A stretch of 64,000 nucleotides of DNA, from contig NC_067205.1 of assembly GCF_026262505.1 (NCBI RefSeq), forward strand, positions 7,192,001 to 7,256,000, written 5' to 3'. The notes under the pieces were generated by a model. It was not told the DNA's origin. It ran no database searches and saw only the letters and a list, made by a program, of their open reading frames with translations. Within the stretch, counting starts at the first letter, position 1. Every line of letters starts with the position of its first letter. Positions 1-8,426 of the stretch are shown one piece after another. Position numbers and translations under genes: made by a program. The DNA comes from Trichomonas vaginalis G3 (Eukaryota; Parabasalia; Trichomonadida; Trichomonadidae).

Positions 1-942
1 ACTTTTCATCAAGCAACACCAAAAAAATGTCCAGTACATCCTCCTAAAACCGCTAGGCCCAGCCCTTTGCCAAAGCTGTATCCGAGAGGAAGTGCTCCAC
101 GAGTTTCCATTATTTGCGACGAACGAAGGCCTCCAAAAACAGCCCAAAGACAAAGCCAGCTTCAACTAAAAGATACATCTATTATCTACAAAATGACTGG
201 ACGGCAGAAAGAAGTCAGAGAGTTTGTTGACAATCCATTTAATGAAGAAGAAGATGTTCAGACCATTTACAGTAAAAGTATAACTAATGTTAGCAGTGAA
301 GATTGGGAATTGCGCTCCCAAGGATATAACAACTTGCGCAGAATACTTCGCTATAGCAATGAAACTTTCTCATCAGATGACATACACAAGGTTGTTACTC
401 AATCTCTTGTTGACATAGACAGCGTCAAAAGTGCTCTTTGTATGTCCTCCGTGAGTTTCTTAAGCGAAATTGTGGATGTGAAATCTGGCGAGATGGAATC
501 AGAAATTGGAAAGATTATTCCTATTTTGGTGAAAAAAGTTTCCCAATGTGGCCAATTCCTGGAAAAATCTCTTGAAGCCTTCTTTGAGATTTGTGTCAAC
601 AAAATTAATGGAAGGAAGCTTGTTAAGTCAGTAATTAGCCCTCTTTCACAAAACAAAAGTCCTAAATCACAGCTTTGCTGTATGAAGTTGATAAATGATT
701 CGATAAAAAAAAATTATAGCTCAGGAGATATACTTTTCCCGAAAAATTCAAACGATTTAGGACAAATTTTGAATTTGCTTGTTCGATTTAGCGAAGGATC
801 TACACAAGAGGTAAGAGACTCTGCAAAAAAGTCACTCCGAATTCTCTCTTCGATGTATTCTGACTCTTTTCAACAGATAGTTCAAAAAGCACTTTCTGTA
901 ACAGATATCTCTATCCTCAATAAAGTTATATATAGTCAATGA
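1..942 (+). CDS. TOG/CLASP-like helical-repeat protein, 5' end outside window
   Basis: The frame is open from the first base of the window to a TGA at 940-942, so the gene starts upstream and only the last ~313 residues are seen. The visible part opens with a basic, proline-rich linker (about residues 1-60). After it comes an alpha-helical segment with the pattern W-E-L-R-(x)n-L-R-R-I-L, S-x-S-x-L-S-E-I and repeated amphipathic helices, as in the TOG-type HEAT repeats of CLASP/XMAP215 microtubule-binding proteins. In those families TOG domains bind tubulin and regulate plus-end growth; that role here is inferred. No coiled coil or membrane segment is seen. An AT-rich spacer follows. It could instead be another HEAT/ARM-repeat protein; assignment to the superfamily is fairly safe, the exact family is not. 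Confidence 0.6.
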   Translation, partial: TFHQATPKKCPVHPPKTARPSPLPKLYPRGSAPRVSIICDERRPPKTAQRQSQLQLKDTSIIYKMTGRQKEVREFVDNPFNEEEDVQTIYSKSITNVSSEDWELRSQGYNNLRRILRYSNETFSSDDIHKVVTQSLVDIDSVKSALCMSSVSFLSEIVDVKSGEMESEIGKIIPILVKKVSQCGQFLEKSLEAFFEICVNKINGRKLVKSVISPLSQNKSPKSQLCCMKLINDSIKKNYSSGDILFPKNSNDLGQILNLLVRFSEGSTQEVRDSAKKSLRILSSMYSDSFQQIVQKALSVTDISILNKVIYSQ

Positions 943-1479
943 AAATATATATATGTGTATGTAAAATGATATTTTTATCTTAATCATGGATTTATAAAAA
1001 GAATTTTTTTTCTTTATGATGCAATTTTAGATAAGAGATTTCTTTTCAACCGAATAAAAAAAAATATTTCATTCAATCAAATAATTAAATAAAAATCACT
1101 TTATATAATATATTAAAAAGGCACACATTTACAAATATAAAACCGGACTCGTTCAGAGAAAATATTATCATAAGATTATTTTCTGGTTATTTTTTCATAA
1201 TTTCATCCAGCTTGATTTTAATTGATATCTTTAATTTTATTTAATCTTTTTGAATTGAATTCTGAATTTATTTTCAATTCATTAATTGAAAAATTGAAAT
1301 AGTTTCATTTATTTTAATTATTATTTATTAATTAATAATTTAAAATTTACGAAGAATTTATTTAAATCATTTAAAAAATGACGCGAAAACGCATCATAGC
1401 AATATATCTTTAATAAGAGGTCTTATTAGGTTCTCTACGCTTTTTGCATGTTTCATTGTGTTAATTTTTTGAAAGGATC
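943..1479. other. AT-rich intergenic spacer
   Basis: Very AT-rich DNA between the TOG-like gene and the BPI-like gene. It holds runs such as TTAATTAATAATTTAAA but no open frame of note, no RNA gene and no clear repeat. The promoter of the next gene lies at its right edge. Confidence 0.7.
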
Positions 1480-1482
1480 TAT

Positions 1483-1487
1483 TCATT
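1483..1487 (+). promoter_or_regulatory. Putative Inr of the BPI-like gene
   Basis: TTCATTTT contains TCATT, a match to the trichomonad initiator TCA+1Y(T/A). The A at 1485 would give a 14-nt 5' leader before the ATG at 1499, the short leader usual in trichomonads. This is the main reason for choosing the 1499 ATG over the in-frame ATG at 1448. The motif is short, so chance matches occur. Confidence 0.4.
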
Positions 1488-1498
1488 TTTTTGATAAA

Positions 1499-3235
1499 AT
1501 GTTTCCAATCTTATTCACCTATGTTGCATCAGTTGATTTTGAAAATATTTGTGATCTCAAGTGTTTCATACAATCAATGGTTTTTCCCCTTGACGATGTT
1601 TCAATTGGTGGTGGTATTGGAGCTCGAGATATGAAATTATATTCTGTTTCTATCAATGATTTCTCATTCGAAGAAGATCCAACAAGTGATTTAAATTTTT
1701 TTAAAGTGGCAGTTAAATGCGACGCAACATTGTCTGGAACTTATTATGATTTATTGAGTTCTGGCTATATTACTGCAATAGCAACTGGCTGTACATTCAC
1801 ACTCGGGATGTATTTTATTAGAGACTCTGATGGGTTCGTTGAAGAAATAAAAATTGCACCTTATCCATATTGTAACTATCACATTCAAGATTTAGATATC
1901 AAAACAAATCACATAGGTTTGAATATATTAAGACCAGTAATTAGTGATGTGAGAAATTTATTTCAAACTGCAATTTGTAATGAAATTCAGAAACTTGGAA
2001 CAAATTTGACTGAAATGATTTAACAAGACAGAACTTAAATGGCTCTGAACCGTTAAATATCCCTATTAATGGCCAAATGATCAAATTAGATTCAAATGTA
2101 ATCTTTAAAGCTCTCAATTATATTACCAAAAATTTGATTGAAAACAATGGACCATTTGATTTCAACAACATTTTCGCTCGTATTACTGACAACACTGGTA
2201 AATTCACTTTGTCAAATTTATTAAATGTGACAAATCAAATGTCATCTTTCTTTAATTTTACTCCTATATTTGATATTCCAATTCCATCCATCAACTCCAA
2301 CATGACTCTAATACTTGATGATTTCTATATAGATGGTTTAAACACATTCAAGGATCTAAAGTTGCTTCGCATTGTTGATAACTATGAATTATCCACAAAT
2401 ATTAATCTATTACACTTTGAAATGGGGATTTCCATGTCATTCTTGGTAAAAAATGATGCATTCGAGGATTTTATTCTTGGTCAAAAAATTTCCGCAAGCA
2501 TTACTATTGATAATAATAAACTAGGCTTTATTGCCCAAATTGGTCTTCCCAAAGGGCGAGGTAGAAATTACTCTAACAAGCAATGCATGGATATTAACTG
2601 TATTGGGGCGTTATTTAGCAAAGAATCAACGGCCATTTCAAATATTAATATCTCCACTAGATTATCAAATGCTTCATTTTCTCTTACAACAGGTCAGCTG
2701 GGAGAAAGACTCAATGAAGCCATTAATAATCTACTTAGATATATTTCAAATCACTTTGGAAATTTCACTGGCGCTTTCCTCACAGGGATGATCCATGACA
2801 AAGTCCTCCCAACCGTGAACAATTTGATCACAGAGGCAATTGGGAACTCTTCATGTGCAGATAATCCCAATTGATAAGAAATCAACAATAATTTCGGTCT
2901 TATTCTTAGGTGGAGTTGGTGCAGGATTATCTATCTTTGTAATATTTTTTGCGTCTCGTCTGGATTTTTGCAAGAAATTCTTCAGGACTGATGAGCAGGC
3001 AAGTTTATTAATGACTCCAAAACTTCCACTATTATTCAGATTATCAATTCCTATAATTTTACTCTTGGTGTTTGCACTTTTTATTTCATCGAATACAGGT
3101 GTTGGTGCTAGTGTTTTTGCAAAAATATATTTAGGTAGTGGTAAGCGCATTGGTCTTCCTTCATTGTTCGATTTTGGCTTGATAAACTCGATTATGGACA
3201 TGTGGTCTTCAGGGTCCTATGTTTTAGCTGTCTTG
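1499..3235 (+). pseudogene. BPI/LBP-like + PqiA-like membrane protein, 5' half (split by Polinton)
   Basis: The first Met residues (MFPILFTYVAS) form a short hydrophobic start that could be a signal peptide; an in-frame ATG at 1448 is an alternative. About 450 residues of beta-rich, Asn-rich sequence follow, with the lay-out of BPI/LBP/CETP-type lipid-binding domains (for example SINSNMTLILDDFYIDG and a conserved pair of cysteines). After that come a hydrophobic segment (VLFLGGVGAGLSIFVIFFAS, about 2898-2957), a second one (LFRLSIPIILLLVFALFISS) and a loop. The coding frame changes twice, near 2011-2023 and near 2860-2874, each a single-base type shift. At 3235 the gene is interrupted by the Polinton and continues in the same frame from 25143. 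BPI-type proteins bind lipopolysaccharide or lipids; this function is inferred. The gene is dead or, if the two shifts are sequence errors, was killed by the insertion. Confidence 0.65.
3230..3235 (+). repeat. Target-site duplication of the Polinton, left copy
   Basis: GTCTTG lies immediately left of the terminal AGTTAGTATGG of the Polinton and is repeated at 25143-25148 immediately after its right end. A 6-bp duplication is the known size for Polintons. Confidence 0.9.
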
Positions 3236-3314
3236 AGTTAGTATGGTTAACTTGGGTACGGCGGCACTGCGTTCCACCTTACCCAACTTAACCTTAAATA
3301 TTTACAAAACCGTC

Positions 3315-3430
3315 TGACTTCACTAATGACTTCACTAACGACTTCACTAACATTTTCACTAACGAACTCACTAATGTAAAAATAAACGTTCTCACTATCG
3401 TTCTCACTACCGACTTCACTAATGTTCTCA
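3315..3430. repeat. Degenerate 12-bp tandem repeat in left TIR
   Basis: About nine imperfect units resembling TTCACTAACGAC run through this stretch, mirrored at 24948-25063 in the right repeat. An 81-codon open frame through it encodes only the repetitive pattern SExVSExV and is probably not a gene. Confidence 0.75.
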
Positions 3431-3712
3431 TAAATTTTCCTCAATATCTTCATCATCAGTGTTAACCCTATTGTAATCATACTTGAAGCCATAAACTTTC
3501 TCTAACTTCTTAACGTACAATTTACATAACTTACCTTCGTCATCATATGGTTTAATGATATAACTATTTCTATCTTTATACACAGTCAATGAAAAGTCAA
3601 CTGGTCTCGGATGTATTTGAAAGAACATGTTATGCTCAGGAAGGAAGAATAAATGTTTAAATGTATGTTTGTTATATGTTTTGATTTGTATGAGTTGCTT
3701 TTGTTCTGTCAT
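3428..3712 (-). CDS. Small Polinton TIR-encoded protein, left copy
   Basis: A 94-residue protein encoded wholly inside the terminal inverted repeat, so the element carries two apparently identical copies (the other at 24666-24950), both reading outward. It is rich in Lys, His and aromatic residues and ends in an acidic tail (DDEDIEENL). I see no signal peptide, membrane segment or known motif. Being inside the TIR, the gene is copied each time the repeats are equalised. Function unknown. Confidence 0.6.
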   Translation of the reverse strand: MTEQKQLIQIKTYNKHTFKHLFFLPEHNMFFQIHPRPVDFSLTVYKDRNSYIIKPYDDEGKLCKLYVKKLEKVYGFKYDYNRVNTDDEDIEENL

Positions 3713-3875
3713 TTATATAAAAATAAAATAAAAAAATAAAATAAAAAATAAACTTAAAAATTAATGATATCACCACCCTCACACGTATGAAAACATCCAT
3801 TTAAATTTAGGGTAGAAGGTTAGATCTAACCTCATTTCTACCCTCATTTCTAACCTCATTTCTACCTTGTTGAAT

Positions 3876-4403
3876 TCATTGCTTTATAACTCTCTTCCTT
3901 GGTTTCTTTTTAGTTGCTTTCTTCACGTCTGTCTCCAACTTGACTGTCTTTCTTCTTCGGCCGTAATGATACCAGTTACTTCCACCAGTCAATGGGTCAA
4001 ATGGTCTTTCGTAAGGGTTTCCATACATTCCATAAGGTCCGTATGGATAAACTACTGGTGGAGAAGAAACATTTTCTTTAGTTCCATCGACTCTATTTAA
4101 ATGCATTGTTTCACCTTTCATCTGGTCATTAAAGTCTTTTGCGTGTTTTGCAAACTCATCGTCCTTTCCTAAAGCATTTTCTGACTCAGTCGCAACCAAA
4201 TTGGATGCTTTATTTATGAGCCCTATTTTATTTAATCTTAACTTCTTTGCAACCCAGCCTCCAATCTTTCCTTTATTTGCATCTAATGTCTTCGAAACCC
4301 TTCCTCCACTCATTTTATTTACTGCGTCATAAGCTCCAAGTGCTTTTGCTCCAAATGCTAATGCTTTTGTTCCCATTGCGCCTAAAGCTGCCCAAGCTAC
4401 CAT
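3876..4403 (-). CDS. Polinton basic protein with Gly/Ala-rich N-terminus, candidate minor virion protein
   Basis: The 175 residues start with an Ala/Gly-rich, weakly hydrophobic segment (about residues 1-25). A basic middle follows, then a Pro/Tyr/Gly-rich stretch (about 115-150) and a strongly basic tail (KKATKKKPRKRV). Small virion proteins with an amphipathic N-terminus and basic C-terminus occur in adenoviruses and Polintons (pVI- and pX-like). The similarity here is only in composition, so the role is a guess. The start abuts the end of the next upstream gene (4404-4628), and the last codons lie inside the TIR. All four genes from 3428 to 5510 read leftward as a block. Confidence 0.55.
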   Translation of the reverse strand: MVAWAALGAMGTKALAFGAKALGAYDAVNKMSGGRVSKTLDANKGKIGGWVAKKLRLNKIGLINKASNLVATESENALGKDDEFAKHAKDFNDQMKGETMHLNRVDGTKENVSSPPVVYPYGPYGMYGNPYERPFDPLTGGSNWYHYGRRRKTVKLETDVKKATKKKPRKRVIKQ

Positions 4404-4628
4404 TTACCCCATATTAAAATCATCTCTCTTCAATATTATCTCATAAAAGTTCTCGTTACTGGAGAAAGTCAATGAAACATAAGCGTTCTCACGGGCTTCG
4501 CCCTCACCGCTTTGCGGTCTATCTAACTTCTTTCTTATATCATCTATACGCTTCAAAATGTCTGAACAATTGCTAACATCTTCTACAACAGTTATTTCAT
4601 CATGAATGACCTTCAAGAACAAGCTCAT
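4404..4628 (-). CDS. Small Polinton protein of unknown function
   Basis: A 74-residue acidic/amphipathic protein that ends directly at the start of the gene at 3876-4403 and begins directly after the end of the gene at 4629-5510, so the three are packed with no spacer. A GC-rich double hairpin (4493-4519) of a family seen elsewhere in the element lies inside its coding sequence and encodes the stretch PQSGEGEARE. No known motif is visible. Confidence 0.5.
   Translation of the reverse strand: MSLFLKVIHDEITVVEDVSNCSDILKRIDDIRKKLDRPQSGEGEARENAYVSLTFSSNENFYEIILKRDDFNMG
4493..4519 (-). repeat. Dispersed double hairpin, copy 1 (inside a gene)
   Basis: Read on the minus strand this is a CCGCAAAGCGG stem-loop followed by GGGCGAAGCCC, a second stem with a GAA loop. 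Related copies lie at 12265-12291, 16775-16803, 20458-20485 and, without the first stem, at 21851-21874. Confidence 0.7.
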
Positions 4629-5510
4629 TTAATATGCTATTAAAATCATCTCAATAATGAGTCCATCCTTTCCATCTTTAGGTAGCACAACATCTTTCAT
4701 TGAAGAAGGTTCGACAAGTCTTATGTTAAACTTACTGACAAAGTTTGTTATACTATAATGCTTCGGCGGCGAATACATGTAGTTTGAAAGACATAATATA
4801 GATTCTTCAGCAAATTCACTTATACTGGATTTTATAACAATGTTCTCACGAGACCAAATACCACCAATTGACAATCTTGTAAGCAATCCTGCTGAACCTT
4901 CAACTGTAAACGTCGATGGTAACATTCCACGAAGGTCATCTATTGACATCGTTGAGTCACTGTATTTAAATATTTTCTTAAAGCAATCGTCATTATCTAA
5001 CCATGCAATAGCTTTGAAGTTTTCATTCGAATATACATCTGCTTCATTAAATGTAAATCCTGACTTCTTTGCAGAGATGACTTTAAAATCTATTGAGTTT
5101 GTTTCAAAATTATATGCTATGGTAACTTCTGAAGGTAATGGATGTCCTTCCGCAGTCAGTTGTTCTCTCACTACCGTTTGAAGCTTTGTGTTAAAAACTT
5201 TCATGTCATCTCCTGTGTCTAGGTTCACATACACAGCAACAGGGAAACTATCTTGCTTCTTTGTTTCATCATTATATCTCAAAACATTAAAGTTCTTCAA
5301 TAATATTGTTCTTCCTGCTGGAATACTTCGAACCTGTCTGATTTCAATAGCTTTCTCACCTCCTACATACTCTACCCAGTGCCTTGGATATTCATAAGTA
5401 TACTGACTTTCTTGAATTTTGGTAGGTTTCATCATAACGTGTTCATAGTATATCTTTATACTCTTGTCAGTTAGACTCGGTGCTATGTTCTGAATATTTC
5501 TGACTTGCAT
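4629..5510 (-). CDS. Polinton beta-rich protein, candidate minor capsid (penton-like)
   Basis: About 293 residues from the ATG at 5508-5510. The frame is open further upstream but would run into the divergent ATPase gene at 5527, so this start is preferred. The protein is rich in beta-strand-like alternation. It shares a run of motifs with the protein at 20493-21350: Y/F-x-(Y/F)-P-x-x-W-(V/I) near the N-terminus, then a G-I-W-(D/S)-R motif followed by a strand, then a P-K-x-Y-x-(L/I)-T-x-F motif near the C-terminus. The two are therefore likely paralogues. Polintons usually encode a single-jelly-roll minor capsid protein; its size and its position beside the ATPase fit, but the fold is inferred. 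Confidence 0.6.
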   Translation of the reverse strand: MQVRNIQNIAPSLTDKSIKIYYEHVMMKPTKIQESQYTYEYPRHWVEYVGGEKAIEIRQVRSIPAGRTILLKNFNVLRYNDETKKQDSFPVAVYVNLDTGDDMKVFNTKLQTVVREQLTAEGHPLPSEVTIAYNFETNSIDFKVISAKKSGFTFNEADVYSNENFKAIAWLDNDDCFKKIFKYSDSTMSIDDLRGMLPSTFTVEGSAGLLTRLSIGGIWSRENIVIKSSISEFAEESILCLSNYMYSPPKHYSITNFVSKFNIRLVEPSSMKDVVLPKDGKDGLIIEMILIAY

Positions 5511-5526
5511 TTTTAATGGAGATAAA

Positions 5527-6414
5527 ATGAAGCATTTAATACATGACGTAGATGAAGACATGAATGAAACTACAGACAAACTTAACTCTTCTCTCATTCT
5601 TCCTTTCAGTAAGGACTATGAGTTCTGTTCAAATGGTGTTTATTTCTATTGTGGAAAGATGGGTTCAGGTAAGACATTTAACCTCATTCGTCATATACTC
5701 ATAACAGAGCGTTTAGGAAACGACTCTTACTATGACCAAATCATTATATCAGCAACTTCAGACTCTATGGATTCAACAGCGAAAACATTTATGTCAAAAG
5801 TTCAAGCCTCTGTCGTTAAAGTTTCAGACAGTGAACTCATTGAATTTCTTCAACGTTACATTCGACGTAAGAGGAAATATTATGCCATTGTTGAATTTAT
5901 ACAGTCAGGAATGCAAAAGACTTCAGAAGAGATGGAAAGAATTATTGACAAACACCACTTACGTCAATACTCAGGAGTTTACGATATGAAACGACTGACA
6001 AACTACATTCTATCAAAACTTTCAAAATACCCCTTCAAAAAGTATCCTTCAAACACTCTGCTCGTTTGTGACGACTTCGCCGGAAAAGGTTTAGTGTCAA
6101 AGCCTGACTCACCATTAGCTAACATCATTACTAAAGTCAGACATTACCACTTAACTGTAGCAATACTTATGCAAACATGGCGTTTTCTTGCTTTAAACAT
6201 AAAACGTCTCATAACTGACTTCGTTATCTTTCAAGGTTTCTCACGTTATGATATTGAACTCATTTGGAAACAGTCAGGTATAACATTACCTTTTGAAGAA
6301 ATTTGGGAAGCATATAAGTCTCTCATCTCTCCTCGTTCATACCTTGAGATTCATATCATGACTAATACCATTAAAGTCAAAAATATTCCATGGGAACGAC
6401 CAACATTGTTTTAA
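5527..6414 (+). CDS. ATP: Polinton genome-packaging ATPase (FtsK/HerA type)
   Basis: A 295-residue protein with a Walker A motif GKMGSGKT (residues 43-50), preceded by strand F-Y-C, and a Walker B strand TLLVCDD (about 177-183). Length and motif spacing fit the A32-like packaging ATPases of Polintons and related viruses, which pump DNA into capsids. It is transcribed divergently from the candidate minor capsid gene with only 16 bp between the two start codons. It looks whole. Confidence 0.85.
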   Translation: MKHLIHDVDEDMNETTDKLNSSLILPFSKDYEFCSNGVYFYCGKMGSGKTFNLIRHILITERLGNDSYYDQIIISATSDSMDSTAKTFMSKVQASVVKVSDSELIEFLQRYIRRKRKYYAIVEFIQSGMQKTSEEMERIIDKHHLRQYSGVYDMKRLTNYILSKLSKYPFKKYPSNTLLVCDDFAGKGLVSKPDSPLANIITKVRHYHLTVAILMQTWRFLALNIKRLITDFVIFQGFSRYDIELIWKQSGITLPFEEIWEAYKSLISPRSYLEIHIMTNTIKVKNIPWERPTLF

Positions 6415-6493
6415 AGTTTAACCTTCAATTGACTGATGGTAAACAAATTCCATGCATCTCTGTCGCCATTTCTGTTAATATTTTTGCTGTCAT

Positions 6494-6811
6494 TCATATC
6501 ATCCACTTCCCATCCGTTAGCTTTTGAGGATATGTGTTAGAATAGCTGTTCTTAAATGAAGGCTTCTCTCCCTTGAGAGCATAAACTCTATAACTTTCTG
6601 CATACTTTATGTTTGAACCTCCTGAGCCATCATTGACATAAATTTTTATAGGCTTCCACCCTTTGTTCATGTTCCTGCTTCTTCCCTTAGCTCTTTTGTT
6701 CAGTAGTTCTACATCTTTATACACAGCACCTGTCTCAGTGAATTCAACAATATTTTCATTCGTTAGCTTTACATTCAAACCCTTGTCGAGTATATTGTTC
6801 ATTTCATACAT
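6494..6811 (-). CDS. Small Polinton protein of unknown function
   Basis: About 105 residues from the ATG at 6811 (a second ATG follows at 6802). The frame extends upstream but would overlap the divergent gene starting at 6837, so the inner start is chosen. It is basic in the middle (KRAKGRSRNMNKGWK) and Gly/Ser/Tyr-rich at the end. No known domain is seen. It converges with the ATPase gene. Confidence 0.45.
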   Translation of the reverse strand: MYEMNNILDKGLNVKLTNENIVEFTETGAVYKDVELLNKRAKGRSRNMNKGWKPIKIYVNDGSGGSNIKYAESYRVYALKGEKPSFKNSYSNTYPQKLTDGKWMI

Positions 6812-6836
6812 ATAAAAGGTTTTTATTCTATATGAA

Positions 6837-7440
6837 ATGAGAAGCAAATCCATCTTAGCTGGTGCCGTTAATGTTCCAATTGAACCAACATCAAATGTTG
6901 ACTCACGAACGACAAACAATATTGTCATAAAGAACTATAGTTCAGAGTGTTTGAAAGAAAAAGAACCAGAGCTGAAATCCGTGAATTTAAACACAGCTTC
7001 AAACGCTAACGCTACATCAGATGTTAAGTTAGAGTATCCACCACTGGACCAAATTCTTTCAAGAGAAGCCAACGACAATCCTTACACAAATGTTCAAACA
7101 AATCCTTCAGATAACGTAGACCATTACCTTCTTCAGTTATACCAAACAATTTTACTCAAAGACGATAAGAAGCTTTTGACAAATCTTATAGTAGAACCAA
7201 ATAATTCTAACAAAGGAGGACCTTGAAAATGTTATCTCACGAATAACAGGGAAACAATGTGTCATTGACTATCTCGACCCTGAAATCGAATGCTGTGGTC
7301 AAACGCCACCATTCATGAAAATAGGTAAATCCGCATCATTGAAACACCAGGAACTACAGGAGTTGAGTTTAAGTATAAATATTCGAACGAGTATACAAAA
7401 CTTTCAACAGAATATAAACTTTGCTTGAAATATGTTTTAG
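6837..7440 (+). pseudogene. Polinton small gene, unknown, looks broken
   Basis: It starts at the ATG at 6837, 25 bp from the divergent gene on the other strand. The first ~130 codons are Asn/Ser/Thr-rich with one hydrophobic stretch (VDHYLLQLYQTIL). The coding signal continues to about 7440. It looks broken, with one or two breaks. No family recognised. Confidence 0.4.
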
Positions 7441-7444
7441 TAAA

Positions 7445-7684
7445 TTAAAGCAATTTGTAATATCTATCCAAAACTTCTTCAACAGTATCGAACTCATCTT
7501 CATAATGCAAACCTAATCTTATTGACTTGGTGCAGTTTTCACTAACACAATATTTTTCTGTTCTCTTGACTGACATAACTAACTCATTTGTTTCATCAAA
7601 CAGCAACAACCAAAGTTCATGACCTAATACATAACATTCATACTTTATATTTTTAGCTCTGAGTTCTCTTGTAAGCTGTTGCAT
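7445..7684 (-). CDS. Small Polinton protein, unknown
   Basis: A 79-residue protein with two central cysteines (CVSENC) and an acidic C-terminal helix. Its start overlaps the last ~40 bases of the gene at 7645-8409 read in the same direction, which suggests co-expression. No known motif. Confidence 0.5.
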   Translation of the reverse strand: MQQLTRELRAKNIKYECYVLGHELWLLLFDETNELVMSVKRTEKYCVSENCTKSIRLGLHYEDEFDTVEEVLDRYYKLL

Positions 7685-8409
7685 TTAATATTTTCTAAAA
7701 AGTCAACTTCAACAGTCATTCGCACTGGTGCCTTCAGTTCTACAGGCTCTCCTTGAAAGTCAACAAGTCTGAATTGCATGTCTTTCAAATTATGAGGACT
7801 AATGCGAACCCATTTACCTAAATGAGTTGCTATGACAGGAACGTTTGGAATGAACATTGAATTTACTTCATAACAGAAAGATTTATACTCTACTGAACCT
7901 TTACTATTAACTCCTGAAATGCCTGTGACATTAGCTATTTTAGACTCAATGTATAAACAATTGCCATAACATACGTATGGAACAGATTTCATCTCAATCG
8001 TTTTGTCAACACTTTTCAAAGGAAATGTCATATGGTATGCTCCTAAAAGAAGTTGAACTCTATGACTCATTCGTGTTATCTTGAACTCTTTCTTGCTACT
8101 GAACTTCAATGTTCCCTCAGAAGAGAGTTCGACATCTATGTTGTCAATAGTTTCTTCATTTATGAGAGTATCTATGACTCCAGCAATTTTATCTATTCTA
8201 TACCCAGCTCTGTTAGGAAATGTTATAAAACTTCTTTTGTCATCTATTTCAATCTCTATGAAATCTGTTTCATCTGTTATGACAAAAGTTGCGATAGTAT
8301 TGAAGTCAACAACTCTGAAAGCAAGTGCTTCATTCTGAAGACCTAAGTTTGTTTGTAGCTTTACTGTCCCGTATTCGTTTGGGTCTGTACTTTGCAAATA
8401 GAACAACAT
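7645..8409 (-). CDS. Polinton beta-rich protein, possible third capsid-like paralogue
   Basis: A 254-residue protein made of short alternating strands. Its C-terminal part (MQFRLVDFQGEPVELKAP) has the pattern R-L-V-D-x-x-G-x-P-(V/I)-x-L. That resembles the end of fibre/hexon-like or penton-like beta proteins found in Polintons and some insect viruses. It is weaker than, but reminiscent of, the pair at 4629-5510 and 20493-21350. It is divergent from the fibre-like gene with 17 bp between start codons, and the spacer TTATTCTCATTAAAAT contains a good trichomonad Inr. Confidence 0.5.
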   Translation of the reverse strand: MLFYLQSTDPNEYGTVKLQTNLGLQNEALAFRVVDFNTIATFVITDETDFIEIEIDDKRSFITFPNRAGYRIDKIAGVIDTLINEETIDNIDVELSSEGTLKFSSKKEFKITRMSHRVQLLLGAYHMTFPLKSVDKTIEMKSVPYVCYGNCLYIESKIANVTGISGVNSKGSVEYKSFCYEVNSMFIPNVPVIATHLGKWVRISPHNLKDMQFRLVDFQGEPVELKAPVRMTVEVDFLENIKCNSLQENSELKI

Positions 8410-8412
8410 TTT

Positions 8413-8424
8413 ATTCTCATTAAA
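8413..8424 (+). promoter_or_regulatory. Inr-like site between divergent Polinton genes
   Basis: TTCTCATTAAAA just before the ATG at 8427 matches the trichomonad Inr core TCATT. It suggests that at least this Polinton gene uses host-type transcription starts. Confidence 0.4.
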
Positions 8425-8426
8425 AT

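Larger units (their letters stand above)
3236..3900. repeat. Polinton left terminal inverted repeat
   Basis: This 665-bp stretch is the reverse complement of 24478-25142, with equal length and no difference noticed by eye. It contains a small gene (3428-3712), a degenerate 12-bp tandem array (3315-3430, unit like TTCACTAACGAC) and one GGTTAGATCTAACC palindrome (3818-3831). It also holds the last codons of the neighbouring gene, which ends at 3876. Confidence 0.93.

Noticed and set aside
3247-3492. 81-codon frame in the left Polinton TIR (and its copy at 24886-25131)
   Set aside because: It translates the degenerate 12-bp array (SExVSE pattern) and overlaps the better-supported 94-codon gene in another frame.
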